Origin: CAZDML01 sp964506645
GTDB lineage: Bacteria; Elusimicrobiota; Elusimicrobia; 2-01-FULL-59-12
Direction of reading: 5' to 3'
NCBI GenBank assembly: GCA_964506645.1
Contig: CAZDML010000137.1
Span: 1-5,314, forward strand
DNA length: 5,314 bases
In this document: positions 1 through 5,314 of the stretch, piece by piece
Layout of the letters: each line of letters starts with the position of its first letter
How positions within the stretch are numbered: position 1 is the stretch's first letter
Notes under the pieces: model-generated
What the model was told of the DNA's origin: nothing
Database searches by the model: none
What the model saw: the letters and a program-made list of their open reading frames with translations, nothing else
Position numbers and translations under genes: made by a program

Positions 1-727
1 ACGTGCGTGCGGGAGCCGCCCCCAAAGATAGCGTGAGCGCCCCATAATCCGCACGGGTGACGAGCCGAATAAAATGCGGCAGCGTCCGCGCATCATCCCA
101 ATTCATCATCGGCTGCTTCATCGCGCGCAAAGGGAGAACAAAATAGAAAGAGGCGCCTAAAGCCACGATCAGCACACCACGAAAGACCGCCATCGGCGAT
201 GTCCACCGCTGCCAAGAAAGACACACGACCGCGGGGGCGAGCAAGAGGATGGTCTGATGATTGGCAAAACCGACCCCTAATAAGAAGCAGGACAGCCAGG
301 GCCTTTGCGGCGCACACCAAAGGACCGCCAGACACAACGCCACGTGCATGGCAAAGACCTCCGTCACACTAGAAATCGTTACGATCTGCGGTGAAAAAAG
401 CGCCACCGCACAAACAACCGCTACCCACAGGAGTGAAAGACCGGCCTCAATAAGGAAGGCCGCAAGCAAAGCCAACGAAAGGGCTCCGCATAAACTCGAA
501 AAAAGATTTATTCGATAGGCGACAGTAGCCCAAGGGATCAGCGTTGAAACAAGGTGTGCCGTCCACGTATAGCTTGGAAAAGCGGGCGGGTGTGGAATGG
601 CAAGCGTGTGGGCGGCGGTCATAAATTCGCCCGAATCCCCCGTCGTCACGGTGGGGGCTGCCCCATGCAGGTAAAACGCAAAGGCGAAGAGGAAAACACC
701 AACAACGACCCATGATTTTTGGCTCAT
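1..727 (-). CDS. DUF2723 family (TMEM260/GT117-like) membrane protein, N-terminal part
   Basis: The reading frame stays open from an ATG at 725-727 to the left edge, giving 242 residues; the C-terminal part lies outside. After an N-terminal membrane segment (about residues 5-22) comes the motif TTGDSGEF (28-35) and then IPHPPAFP (44-51), the paired acidic and His-Pro-Pro signatures of DUF2723 proteins. Further family landmarks are SVTEVFAMH (120-128), GVGFANHQT (151-159), YFVLPLRA (195-202), MNWDDARTL (208-216) and TRADYG (224-229). Hydrophobic stretches near 57-69, 74-93, 97-113, 127-138, 145-170 and 180-199 fit a polytopic inner-membrane protein. Family knowledge: eukaryotic TMEM260 is a protein O-mannosyltransferase and the family is classed as GT-C fold; the bacterial substrate is unknown. 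An in-frame TAA four codons upstream (stop, TTT, TCG, CCG, ATG) rules out a longer start. No Shine-Dalgarno sequence precedes the ATG. Family assignment is firm; function is inferred. Confidence 0.88.
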   Translation of the reverse strand, partial: MSQKSWVVVGVFLFAFAFYLHGAAPTVTTGDSGEFMTAAHTLAIPHPPAFPSYTWTAHLVSTLIPWATVAYRINLFSSLCGALSLALLAAFLIEAGLSLLWVAVVCAVALFSPQIVTISSVTEVFAMHVALCLAVLWCAPQRPWLSCFLLGVGFANHQTILLLAPAVVCLSWQRWTSPMAVFRGVLIVALGASFYFVLPLRAMKQPMMNWDDARTLPHFIRLVTRADYGALTLSLGAAPART

Positions 728-735
728 CGGCGAAA

Positions 736-741
736 ATTATA
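736..741 (-). promoter_or_regulatory. Candidate -10 box for the DUF2723 gene
   Basis: Read on the minus strand this is a perfect TATAAT, preceded by AGTAG. No good -35 hexamer lies 16-18 bases upstream (the closest reads AATCAA). Transcription would begin near 729, only about two bases before the ATG at 727, which would make the message almost leaderless. This agrees with the missing ribosome binding site. It is a sequence match only. Confidence 0.4.
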
Positions 742-758
742 CTACTTTGCAAAACACC

Positions 759-787
759 TTGATTTTACGCGCAGTAGGGGTTAGACT
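759..787 (+). promoter_or_regulatory. Candidate sigma-70-type promoter for the thiolase gene
   Basis: TTGATT (759-764) and TAGACT (782-787) are separated by exactly 17 bases, and each matches four of six consensus positions. Initiation would fall near 794, just before the Shine-Dalgarno sequence, giving a leader of about 15 bases. With the opposing TATAAT at 736-741 it would form a compact divergent promoter region. I saw no convincing operator palindrome between them. Confidence 0.4.
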
Positions 788-795
788 GCCTGTGC

Positions 796-802
796 AAGGA
801 GG
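796..802 (+). promoter_or_regulatory. Strong ribosome binding site of the thiolase gene
   Basis: AAGGAGG lies six bases before the ATG at 809. It is a near-perfect Shine-Dalgarno sequence and fixes the start of the thiolase. It is far stronger than the sites of the other genes here. Confidence 0.8.
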
Positions 803-808
803 AACAAG

Positions 809-2158
809 ATGAAAGTTCGCAATAGCAAAGTCGTTCTTTGTGGCGGAATCCGCACCCCCATCGGGCACCTGGCCAAAAGCCTGGCCACGGTGTCACCCGA
901 GCACCTCATGACCACAACGATTAACGGCCTCCTGCAAAAAACAACTCTTTATCCTCATGCTGTTGATGGTGTCATGGTCGGCTGGGTCGGGCAAGGCAGC
1001 CATGCCCCCAATATCGCCCGCGTTTCCGTACTCAACTCTCATCTTCCCGAAAAAGCCCATGCTGTGACGGTACAGGCCAACTGCGTCTCAGGTTTGGAAG
1101 CCATTTCCTCTGCCGTGCGTCATATCCTTTTAGAAGAAGGGGACCTCTATATTGCCGGTGGCACCGAGTCGATGTCGAATATGCCTTATGCTATTCGTGG
1201 GAATCGTAGCCAAAAAGAGCTGCGATCAACAGACACGGTCAAAGCCAACTGGCATACCCTGCTTGATCATGGCGACATTTCCGTCGTCGACTGTATTGAA
1301 GAAGGATTAAACGACCCCGTCAAAAATTTGAACATGGCCGCCACAGCCGAAGTCTGTGCACAAATGTATTCGATCGATCGTGCGTCCCAAGATGCCTATG
1401 CCGTTGAAACGTATCGCCGCGCGTTCGAAGCCGAGGAGCGCGGCTTCTATGCCACGCATTCTATTCCCGTGATTGAAAACAGCCAGACCATGCTGACGAA
1501 AGACGAGTATCCTTATTTACGCGAAAGTCTTGTAAAGAAACCAGAAATGATGGCCAAAGCTCCTGTTATTTTTGATTCCACCGGTTTCACCATGAAGGAT
1601 TTCTACCAGCGTTACGGCGAGCACATCCTGGGCAAAACCTATCATGACGGAGCCAAAGCGTCGGTCACCCTCTTTAATTCCTGCGCACGCTCGGATGGCG
1701 CGGCGGCCGTAATTGTCGCCTCCGAAAAACGAGCCAAGGAACTCAAACTTGAGATTCTGGCAGAAGTCGTCGACTGGGCCTACTACGGCAACAACCCGGC
1801 GCATATGGGTGTTTCCCCTGTTTTTGCGACAGCCAATGCGCTCGATCGCGCGGGCATCCGTTTTGATGATTTAGATTTGATTGAACTGCACGAAGCCTTC
1901 TCGGCTACATGCCTGTCGATCTTTAAGGTGGGGCGTGAAAAGTACGGACACTATTGGGAAAGCAAGTGGAAGGAAGGAAAATTAAATCCCAACGGCGGTT
2001 CGATTCCTCTGGGACATCCTCTGGCAGCGACCGGTACACGCATTGTGCTTAACGCCCTCTACCAGATGAAGCAAAACTCTAACATCCGCTACGCCCTCAC
2101 CACTGCCTGTGCCGCAGGTGGCCTGGGTGGCGCGATGATCCTGCGTAAATACCAATAA
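809..2158 (+). CDS. Thiolase family acyltransferase (acetyl-CoA C-acyltransferase, FadI/HADHB-like)
   Basis: This 449-residue protein is a complete thiolase. It would catalyse thiolytic cleavage of 3-ketoacyl-CoA or, in reverse, condensation of acetyl-CoA, in the cytoplasm. The nucleophile is Cys92 in QANCVSGLEAI; GGTESMS follows at 117-123. His361 in ELHEAFSA, His403 in LGHPLAATGTR and Cys434 in TACAAGGLGGAM complete the active site. HEAF in place of NEAF and the ending TACAAGGLG resemble the FadI/HADHB (trifunctional enzyme beta) branch rather than FadA or PhaA, as I recall those families. At 449 residues it is longer than the roughly 390 of biosynthetic thiolases and slightly longer than FadI (about 436). 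Part of the difference is an apparent insertion around 245-283. No FadJ/HADHA partner lies next to it, so a role in beta-oxidation, ketone-body or polyester metabolism cannot be decided. The gene stands alone, transcribed divergently from the DUF2723 gene and ending two bases from the glpD stop. Confidence 0.9.
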   Translation: MKVRNSKVVLCGGIRTPIGHLAKSLATVSPEHLMTTTINGLLQKTTLYPHAVDGVMVGWVGQGSHAPNIARVSVLNSHLPEKAHAVTVQANCVSGLEAISSAVRHILLEEGDLYIAGGTESMSNMPYAIRGNRSQKELRSTDTVKANWHTLLDHGDISVVDCIEEGLNDPVKNLNMAATAEVCAQMYSIDRASQDAYAVETYRRAFEAEERGFYATHSIPVIENSQTMLTKDEYPYLRESLVKKPEMMAKAPVIFDSTGFTMKDFYQRYGEHILGKTYHDGAKASVTLFNSCARSDGAAAVIVASEKRAKELKLEILAEVVDWAYYGNNPAHMGVSPVFATANALDRAGIRFDDLDLIELHEAFSATCLSIFKVGREKYGHYWESKWKEGKLNPNGGSIPLGHPLAATGTRIVLNALYQMKQNSNIRYALTTACAAGGLGGAMILRKYQ

Positions 2159-2160
2159 TC

Positions 2161-3837
2161 CTAAGCCAGCGTATGTTTATTCCTCTCGAGCTGATAGGCT
2201 GCGAGCTGGCGCTGTCGCTCTTCGGGAGACCATTTCAGGGCCTCTCCTAAAATATCCGCAATGCAATGCAATGAGTCCTCGGGAAGATCTCGCAAGCGCG
2301 CCCAGCGCGTGCGACGCCAGACAAAATCATTTAAGCTCAGCACCATCTCCCGCTCAACCGCATAGCGTGCCTCGGCAAAAATCCACGGCTCGTCCGGATG
2401 GACGGGAGCTTGCAGCGCCTTATCGGCACGTGCGTATTCCAATACTTCAGCGGCATGGGTCCCATAGAGCGTGACAAGATAGGCTATCGTATCGCCCGAC
2501 CACTTGCGCACATCGGCACGGTGCTGAAACTCCCCAAGGAATGCAGCAAAATCACTAAACTCCCCCCCGGGCAACGGACCGATGGGGCCGGCTTTGAAAG
2601 CCGGCTTCTTAAGAAAGTGTGCCGCTTGGGCAGCGACTTCATCGCCTGCCTTGCGGCCTGCCGTTAATTTTACGCCAGGAACGGACCAAAAATTGCCCAG
2701 CTCTTTTACCAACCGATAATCGCGCGAGGCGTCCACCGTACGAGCGCCGGAACGCACAAGCGGTCGTAATCCCCAATAGACTCGCTTCACATGGTCCTTC
2801 CGGTAGCGCGCCTGGGCGTCATTTATACTTTCTTCGGGTTGCTGTAAGCCCGGGAAGAATCGAAAGAGCTCATCGAGAAGACTTTGTACATCTGTCACAG
2901 ACGCCTTTGTTTCGTCTGGAGACTCCGAATAGGCCGTATCGGTTGTCCCCACTAAAGATAAATAACGCCCCACAGGGATTACAAAGAAGACTTTTCCGGG
3001 AACCGAACTCGATAAGATGAGCGGCGTATCGGAAATCTGATCCACCAAAAGATGAATGCCTTTGCTGTTCTGCAGTAGGGGCTCTGATAACTCAACCTTC
3101 GCGCGGAGTTGATCAATCCAAGCCCCTGTCGCATTAATGACAAGCTGAGGCTTGACTGTGATCTCTTTGTGGGTGAGTGTATCGAGCAAAGTGACGTCTG
3201 TGACCCTGCCGCTAGCCGTCTGAATCCGCTCCACCCGTGTATACGTCGCAACACGAGCCCCTTTGGCAGCAGCCACCTGCGCAAAACCCAGCGTAAAGCG
3301 AGAGTCAAGCAGCCGCGCATCCACAAAATACTGTGTCGCGCCTTTGAGATTTTTCTCCTGGAGCGTGCGTATACGTTCCAGGACAAGTGCTTTGGAAAGG
3401 ACACGGAAGCGTCGCCCAGGGCGCTTGGGCAACCCGATCGAGGCCAGGCGGTAAAACACGTCATAGAGGGCTGTCCCGACTCGCAGCGCCAGCAGGCCAT
3501 GGGCGTCACCTTTATATACGGGGTAAATAAATGAAAACGGCCGCACCCAATGCGGAGCCAGTGCTTCCAGCCGTAGTCGCTCCCGACACTCCTGAAACAC
3601 GTAGCTCAGCTGGCCCTGCGCCAAATAACGGATACCGGCATGGGCGAGCCCTGTCGAATTCCCACTGGCGCCCACAGCAAAATCACCCGCTTCAACCAGG
3701 GCGGTTTGGAGCCCCTGTGCCGCGGCATGAGCCGCAATACTACAGCCGACAACCCCTCCACCGATGACGAGAACTTCAGGAGAGCGTTCCGAGAGGGACG
3801 TCAGAGCGTTACGACGTTCTTGCCAGGAAAAAGCCAT
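2161..3837 (-). CDS. glpD: FAD-dependent glycerol-3-phosphate dehydrogenase
   Basis: This 558-residue flavoprotein oxidises sn-glycerol 3-phosphate to dihydroxyacetone phosphate, passing electrons to membrane quinone. The N-terminal Rossmann motif is VIGGGVVGCS (24-33), with Glu49 placed to bind the FAD ribose. Next come AGIRYL (67-72), INATGAW (234-240), SKGIHLLV (258-265), VGTTDTAYSESPDE (296-309), WGLRPLVR (355-362) and KLTAGRKAGDEV (390-401). Arg70, His262, Arg358 and Lys390 align with substrate-site residues of Escherichia coli GlpD, as I remember that structure. Residues from about 430 on form the helical C-terminal domain (DAO_C), ending WRRTRWARLRD then WSPEERQRQLAAY. Length fits GlpD (about 500-560). 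It starts three bases after the xerD stop without a clear Shine-Dalgarno sequence, so translation probably depends on reinitiation. The segment GASGNSTGLAHAG (56-68) departs from the usual GlpD form and looks more like GlpA, but the GlpA-type Cys-rich C-terminus is absent. Confidence 0.9.
   Translation of the reverse strand: MAFSWQERRNALTSLSERSPEVLVIGGGVVGCSIAAHAAAQGLQTALVEAGDFAVGASGNSTGLAHAGIRYLAQGQLSYVFQECRERLRLEALAPHWVRPFSFIYPVYKGDAHGLLALRVGTALYDVFYRLASIGLPKRPGRRFRVLSKALVLERIRTLQEKNLKGATQYFVDARLLDSRFTLGFAQVAAAKGARVATYTRVERIQTASGRVTDVTLLDTLTHKEITVKPQLVINATGAWIDQLRAKVELSEPLLQNSKGIHLLVDQISDTPLILSSSVPGKVFFVIPVGRYLSLVGTTDTAYSESPDETKASVTDVQSLLDELFRFFPGLQQPEESINDAQARYRKDHVKRVYWGLRPLVRSGARTVDASRDYRLVKELGNFWSVPGVKLTAGRKAGDEVAAQAAHFLKKPAFKAGPIGPLPGGEFSDFAAFLGEFQHRADVRKWSGDTIAYLVTLYGTHAAEVLEYARADKALQAPVHPDEPWIFAEARYAVEREMVLSLNDFVWRRTRWARLRDLPEDSLHCIADILGEALKWSPEERQRQLAAYQLERNKHTLA
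2587..2605. repeat. Perfect inverted repeat inside glpD
   Basis: GCCGGCTTT and AAAGCCGGC are separated by a single G, giving a nine-base-pair stem (effectively a tight loop of three or more bases). It encodes the linker of GlpD near residues 412-418, between the catalytic and C-terminal domains. On the plus strand it is followed by TTCTT, so it could weakly resemble a terminator for read-through from the thiolase gene about 430 bases upstream. It may equally be a coding coincidence. Confidence 0.4.
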
Positions 3838-3840
3838 GGA

Positions 3841-4740
3841 TTATCCGCGGGGATGGAACTTCCGATGCGCGTCCTGCAGGTGAGACTTCCCAAGATGCGT
3901 ATAAATCTGAGTGGTCGCAATCGACGCATGGCCTAACATCTCCTGCACGGCCCGCAGATCGGCCCCATTTTGAACAAGGTGAGAAGCGAAGGAATGACGA
4001 AGTGTATGTGGAGTCACAGGCTTGCGAATACCCGCATCCAGAGCCGCTCGACGAATCAAACGCCAGAATTGCACAGCGCTCATGGGGGTCAAACGGTTCG
4101 AAACAAAAACCGTTTTAACCGAAGCGGCTGTTTCCGGTCGCTGCGCAAGATACGCCTGAACCGCCAGTTTAGCGCGCTCTCCGATAGGAACGACGCGCTC
4201 CTTACCGCCTTTACCCAACACGCGGACATAACCGACCTCCAGTTCCAATTGATCCAATGTCACATGAATCAACTCCCCTACGCGCAGGCCTGCCGCATAC
4301 ATCAACTCCAACATGGCTCGCAGGCGAACCTGAGAGGCTTTGGGATCGCGGACCGCCGCCATCAGCTTCGAGACCTCTTCGACAGACAGATACCGTGGGA
4401 GTTTTTCGGGTTTACGCGGAGTTTGAAGATAGGCCGCAGGGTCCTTAGCAATCATTTCTTCTGAAGTTAGAAAACGGTAAAAAGCACGGAGACTGGCGAT
4501 ATAGCGGGCTAACGACGTGGCTTGTATGCCTTCTGATTTCCGGTGCCACAAATAATCCGTTAAATCTTCGTGGTCAACCTTGCGAAGGTCTTTACGCAGC
4601 TTGACAAGATAGTGCAGGTAAGCAGTGAGGTCGGTCTCATAACTACGCACCGAGCGCGGGGCCAGCCCACGCTCGGCGCGTAAATGACGTAAGAAGACGG
4701 TCAGAGGTTCAGGCGTAGTCGATGCCGCGGCCTCAGGCAT
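3841..4740 (-). CDS. xerD: Tyrosine site-specific recombinase XerD
   Basis: This 299-residue protein has the usual XerC/XerD length (about 300). An N-terminal SAM-like core-binding domain covers about residues 12-100 (FLRHLRAERG, SVRSYETDL, SLRAFYRFL). The catalytic domain has the full set of active residues: Arg153 in AAGLRVGE, Lys177 in LGKGGKERVVP, His245 and Arg248 in PHTLRHSFASHL, His271 in MLGHASI and the nucleophile Tyr280 in TTQIYTHL. The terminal DAHRKFHPRG matches the XerD-style ending HPR, so I favour XerD over XerC. The known role is dimer resolution at dif together with XerC and FtsK. Residue 1 lies at the normal distance from the first helix, and the next Met is residue 96, which supports the chosen ATG. 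The gene begins eight bases after the recA stop and ends three bases before glpD, indicating one operon. A phage or integron integrase is unlikely given the length, the intact core and the context. Confidence 0.92.
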   Translation of the reverse strand: MPEAAASTTPEPLTVFLRHLRAERGLAPRSVRSYETDLTAYLHYLVKLRKDLRKVDHEDLTDYLWHRKSEGIQATSLARYIASLRAFYRFLTSEEMIAKDPAAYLQTPRKPEKLPRYLSVEEVSKLMAAVRDPKASQVRLRAMLELMYAAGLRVGELIHVTLDQLELEVGYVRVLGKGGKERVVPIGERAKLAVQAYLAQRPETAASVKTVFVSNRLTPMSAVQFWRLIRRAALDAGIRKPVTPHTLRHSFASHLVQNGADLRAVQEMLGHASIATTQIYTHLGKSHLQDAHRKFHPRG

Positions 4741-4742
4741 AG

Positions 4743-4750
4743 ACCTCTTT
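4743..4750 (-). promoter_or_regulatory. Ribosome binding site of xerD overlapping the recA stop
   Basis: On the minus strand the bases read AAAGAGGT. The first two are part of the recA TAA stop, and the GAGG core sits only three bases before the xerD ATG, closer than usual. The overlap suggests that ribosomes finishing recA assist xerD translation. Confidence 0.5.
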
Positions 4751-5314
4751 AACGCTTCCCGGCAACCGGGTGCTTGCTCTCTTTCGCAGCCGAAGTAGCG
4801 ACTTCCGGTGCTTTGGCAGGCGTTGCAGCGAAATACTTATCTCGTAATTCCTTTTCCAAGCGAGCGGCAATGTCAACATGCTCACGCAAGAATGCACGGG
4901 CATTGTCACGTCCCTGCCCGAGACGTTCTTCTCCCCACAGATACCAGGCGCCCGCCTTTTCTACGATACCGGCGTCGACACCCACATCAAGCAGGCAGCC
5001 TTCACGGGAAATGCCTTCACCGAAATACATTTCAAACTCAGCCTGACGAAAGGGTGGCGCAACTTTGTTCTTAACGACTTTCACACGCACACGACTTCCG
5101 ACCACTTGTTCGGCAGACTTAATCGGCTCTATGCGGCGGATGTCGAGCCGAACGGAGGAGTAGAACTTGAGAGCAAGCCCCCCCGTGGTTGTTTCCGGGT
5201 TTCCGAACATCACACCGATCTTTTGTCTCAGCTGGTTGATGAAGATCAGGCTGGTCTTGGATTTGGAAATGGTCGCCGTCAGTTTACGCAATGCCTGAGA
5301 CATCAGGCGCGCCT
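4749..5314 (-). CDS. recA: Recombinase A, C-terminal part
   Basis: The frame is open to the right edge and gives about 188 codons. The visible protein begins ARLMSQALRKL, which corresponds to about residue 162 of Escherichia coli RecA, so the Walker A and B motifs and loop L1 lie outside. Visible hallmarks are FINQLRQKIG, the DNA-binding loop L2 region with FGNPETTTGG, ALKFYSSVRLDIRR, VKVVKNKVAPPFRQAEF, the EGISREG stretch and EKAGAWYLWGEERLGQGRDN of the C-terminal domain. RecA forms ATP-dependent filaments on single-stranded DNA for strand exchange and triggers LexA self-cleavage in the SOS response. The last 30 residues are rich in Ala, Pro and Lys and end KHPVAGKR, a basic tail unlike the acidic tail of Escherichia coli RecA. 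The Met at 5301-5303 is internal and not the true start. The promoter and any SOS box are beyond the window. Downstream xerD follows after eight bases. Confidence 0.96.
   Translation of the reverse strand, partial: ARLMSQALRKLTATISKSKTSLIFINQLRQKIGVMFGNPETTTGGLALKFYSSVRLDIRRIEPIKSAEQVVGSRVRVKVVKNKVAPPFRQAEFEMYFGEGISREGCLLDVGVDAGIVEKAGAWYLWGEERLGQGRDNARAFLREHVDIAARLEKELRDKYFAATPAKAPEVATSAAKESKHPVAGKR

Noticed and set aside
93..752. Short open frames on both strands (93-335 minus, 261-518 plus, 447-752 minus)
   Set aside because: They overlap the DUF2723 reading frame, which shows family motifs throughout; the products of these shadows show no recognisable features.
1517..1804. 95-codon open frame antisense to the thiolase gene
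   Set aside because: It is opposite conserved thiolase coding sequence, has no ribosome site I can see and no recognisable domain.
2258..2273. Three tandem GCAAT units
   Set aside because: Too short to be a functional repeat; it simply encodes Leu-His-Cys-Ile-Ala in GlpD.
2271..3936. Several plus-strand frames and one minus-strand frame (2979-3509) inside glpD
   Set aside because: All lie within the well-supported GlpD frame. The minus-strand frame is a shifted reading of the same strand, and GlpD itself is uninterrupted, so no frameshift is implied.
3970..4464. 164-codon plus-strand frame inside xerD, and a nested 63-codon frame
   Set aside because: It is antisense to the intact recombinase catalytic domain, and the composition looks like a reverse-frame shadow.
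3841..4740. Possibility that the tyrosine recombinase marks a mobile element
   Set aside because: Length, full catalytic set and HPR ending fit chromosomal XerD, and it is embedded between recA and glpD with no direct repeats, att-like sites or dif-like sequence that I could see.
5301..5303. ATG as a possible start of a short recA-like gene
   Set aside because: The RecA frame continues upstream through ARL to the window edge, matching the conserved ARLMSQALRKL segment; the Met is internal.
5305..5314. AGGCGCGCCT palindrome at the right edge
   Set aside because: It contains an AscI-type site but falls in conserved recA codons (Ala-Arg-Leu), so no separate function is supported.

Overview
The window reads as an ordinary, densely coded chromosomal segment of a bacterium, with moderate base composition (a little over half G+C by eye). 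There are five protein-coding genes, two cut by the window edges, and no gene-free stretch longer than about 80 bases. I see no tRNA, rRNA, CRISPR array or insertion sequence. The RecA, XerD and GlpD sequences look like those of a Gram-negative bacterium, perhaps deltaproteobacterial-like or from a candidate phylum. That placement is an impression from recalled sequences; no tree was built.

Left part: a minus-strand gene (727 to beyond position 1) encodes the N-terminal 242 residues of a multi-membrane DUF2723 (TMEM260/GT117-type) putative glycosyltransferase. An 81-base divergent intergenic region (728-808) separates it from a plus-strand thiolase gene (809-2158) of the FadI/HADHB type. The region holds a candidate promoter for each direction and a strong Shine-Dalgarno sequence for the thiolase.

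Right part: a tightly packed minus-strand cluster, in transcription order recA (partial) - xerD - glpD. There are 8 bases between recA and xerD and 3 between xerD and glpD, so the cluster is very probably one transcript with translational coupling. glpD converges on the thiolase gene with only two bases between the stop codons.

Functional reading: recA and xerD pair homologous recombination with site-specific resolution of chromosome dimers. glpD (FAD-dependent glycerol-3-phosphate dehydrogenase) and the thiolase concern glycerolipid and acyl-CoA carbon metabolism. The DUF2723 protein probably transfers sugars from a lipid carrier at the membrane. No dedicated novel system is evident. The points most worth a second look are the recA-xerD-glpD arrangement, an insertion in the thiolase, variant motifs in GlpD, a basic instead of acidic RecA tail, and a possibly leaderless DUF2723 gene.
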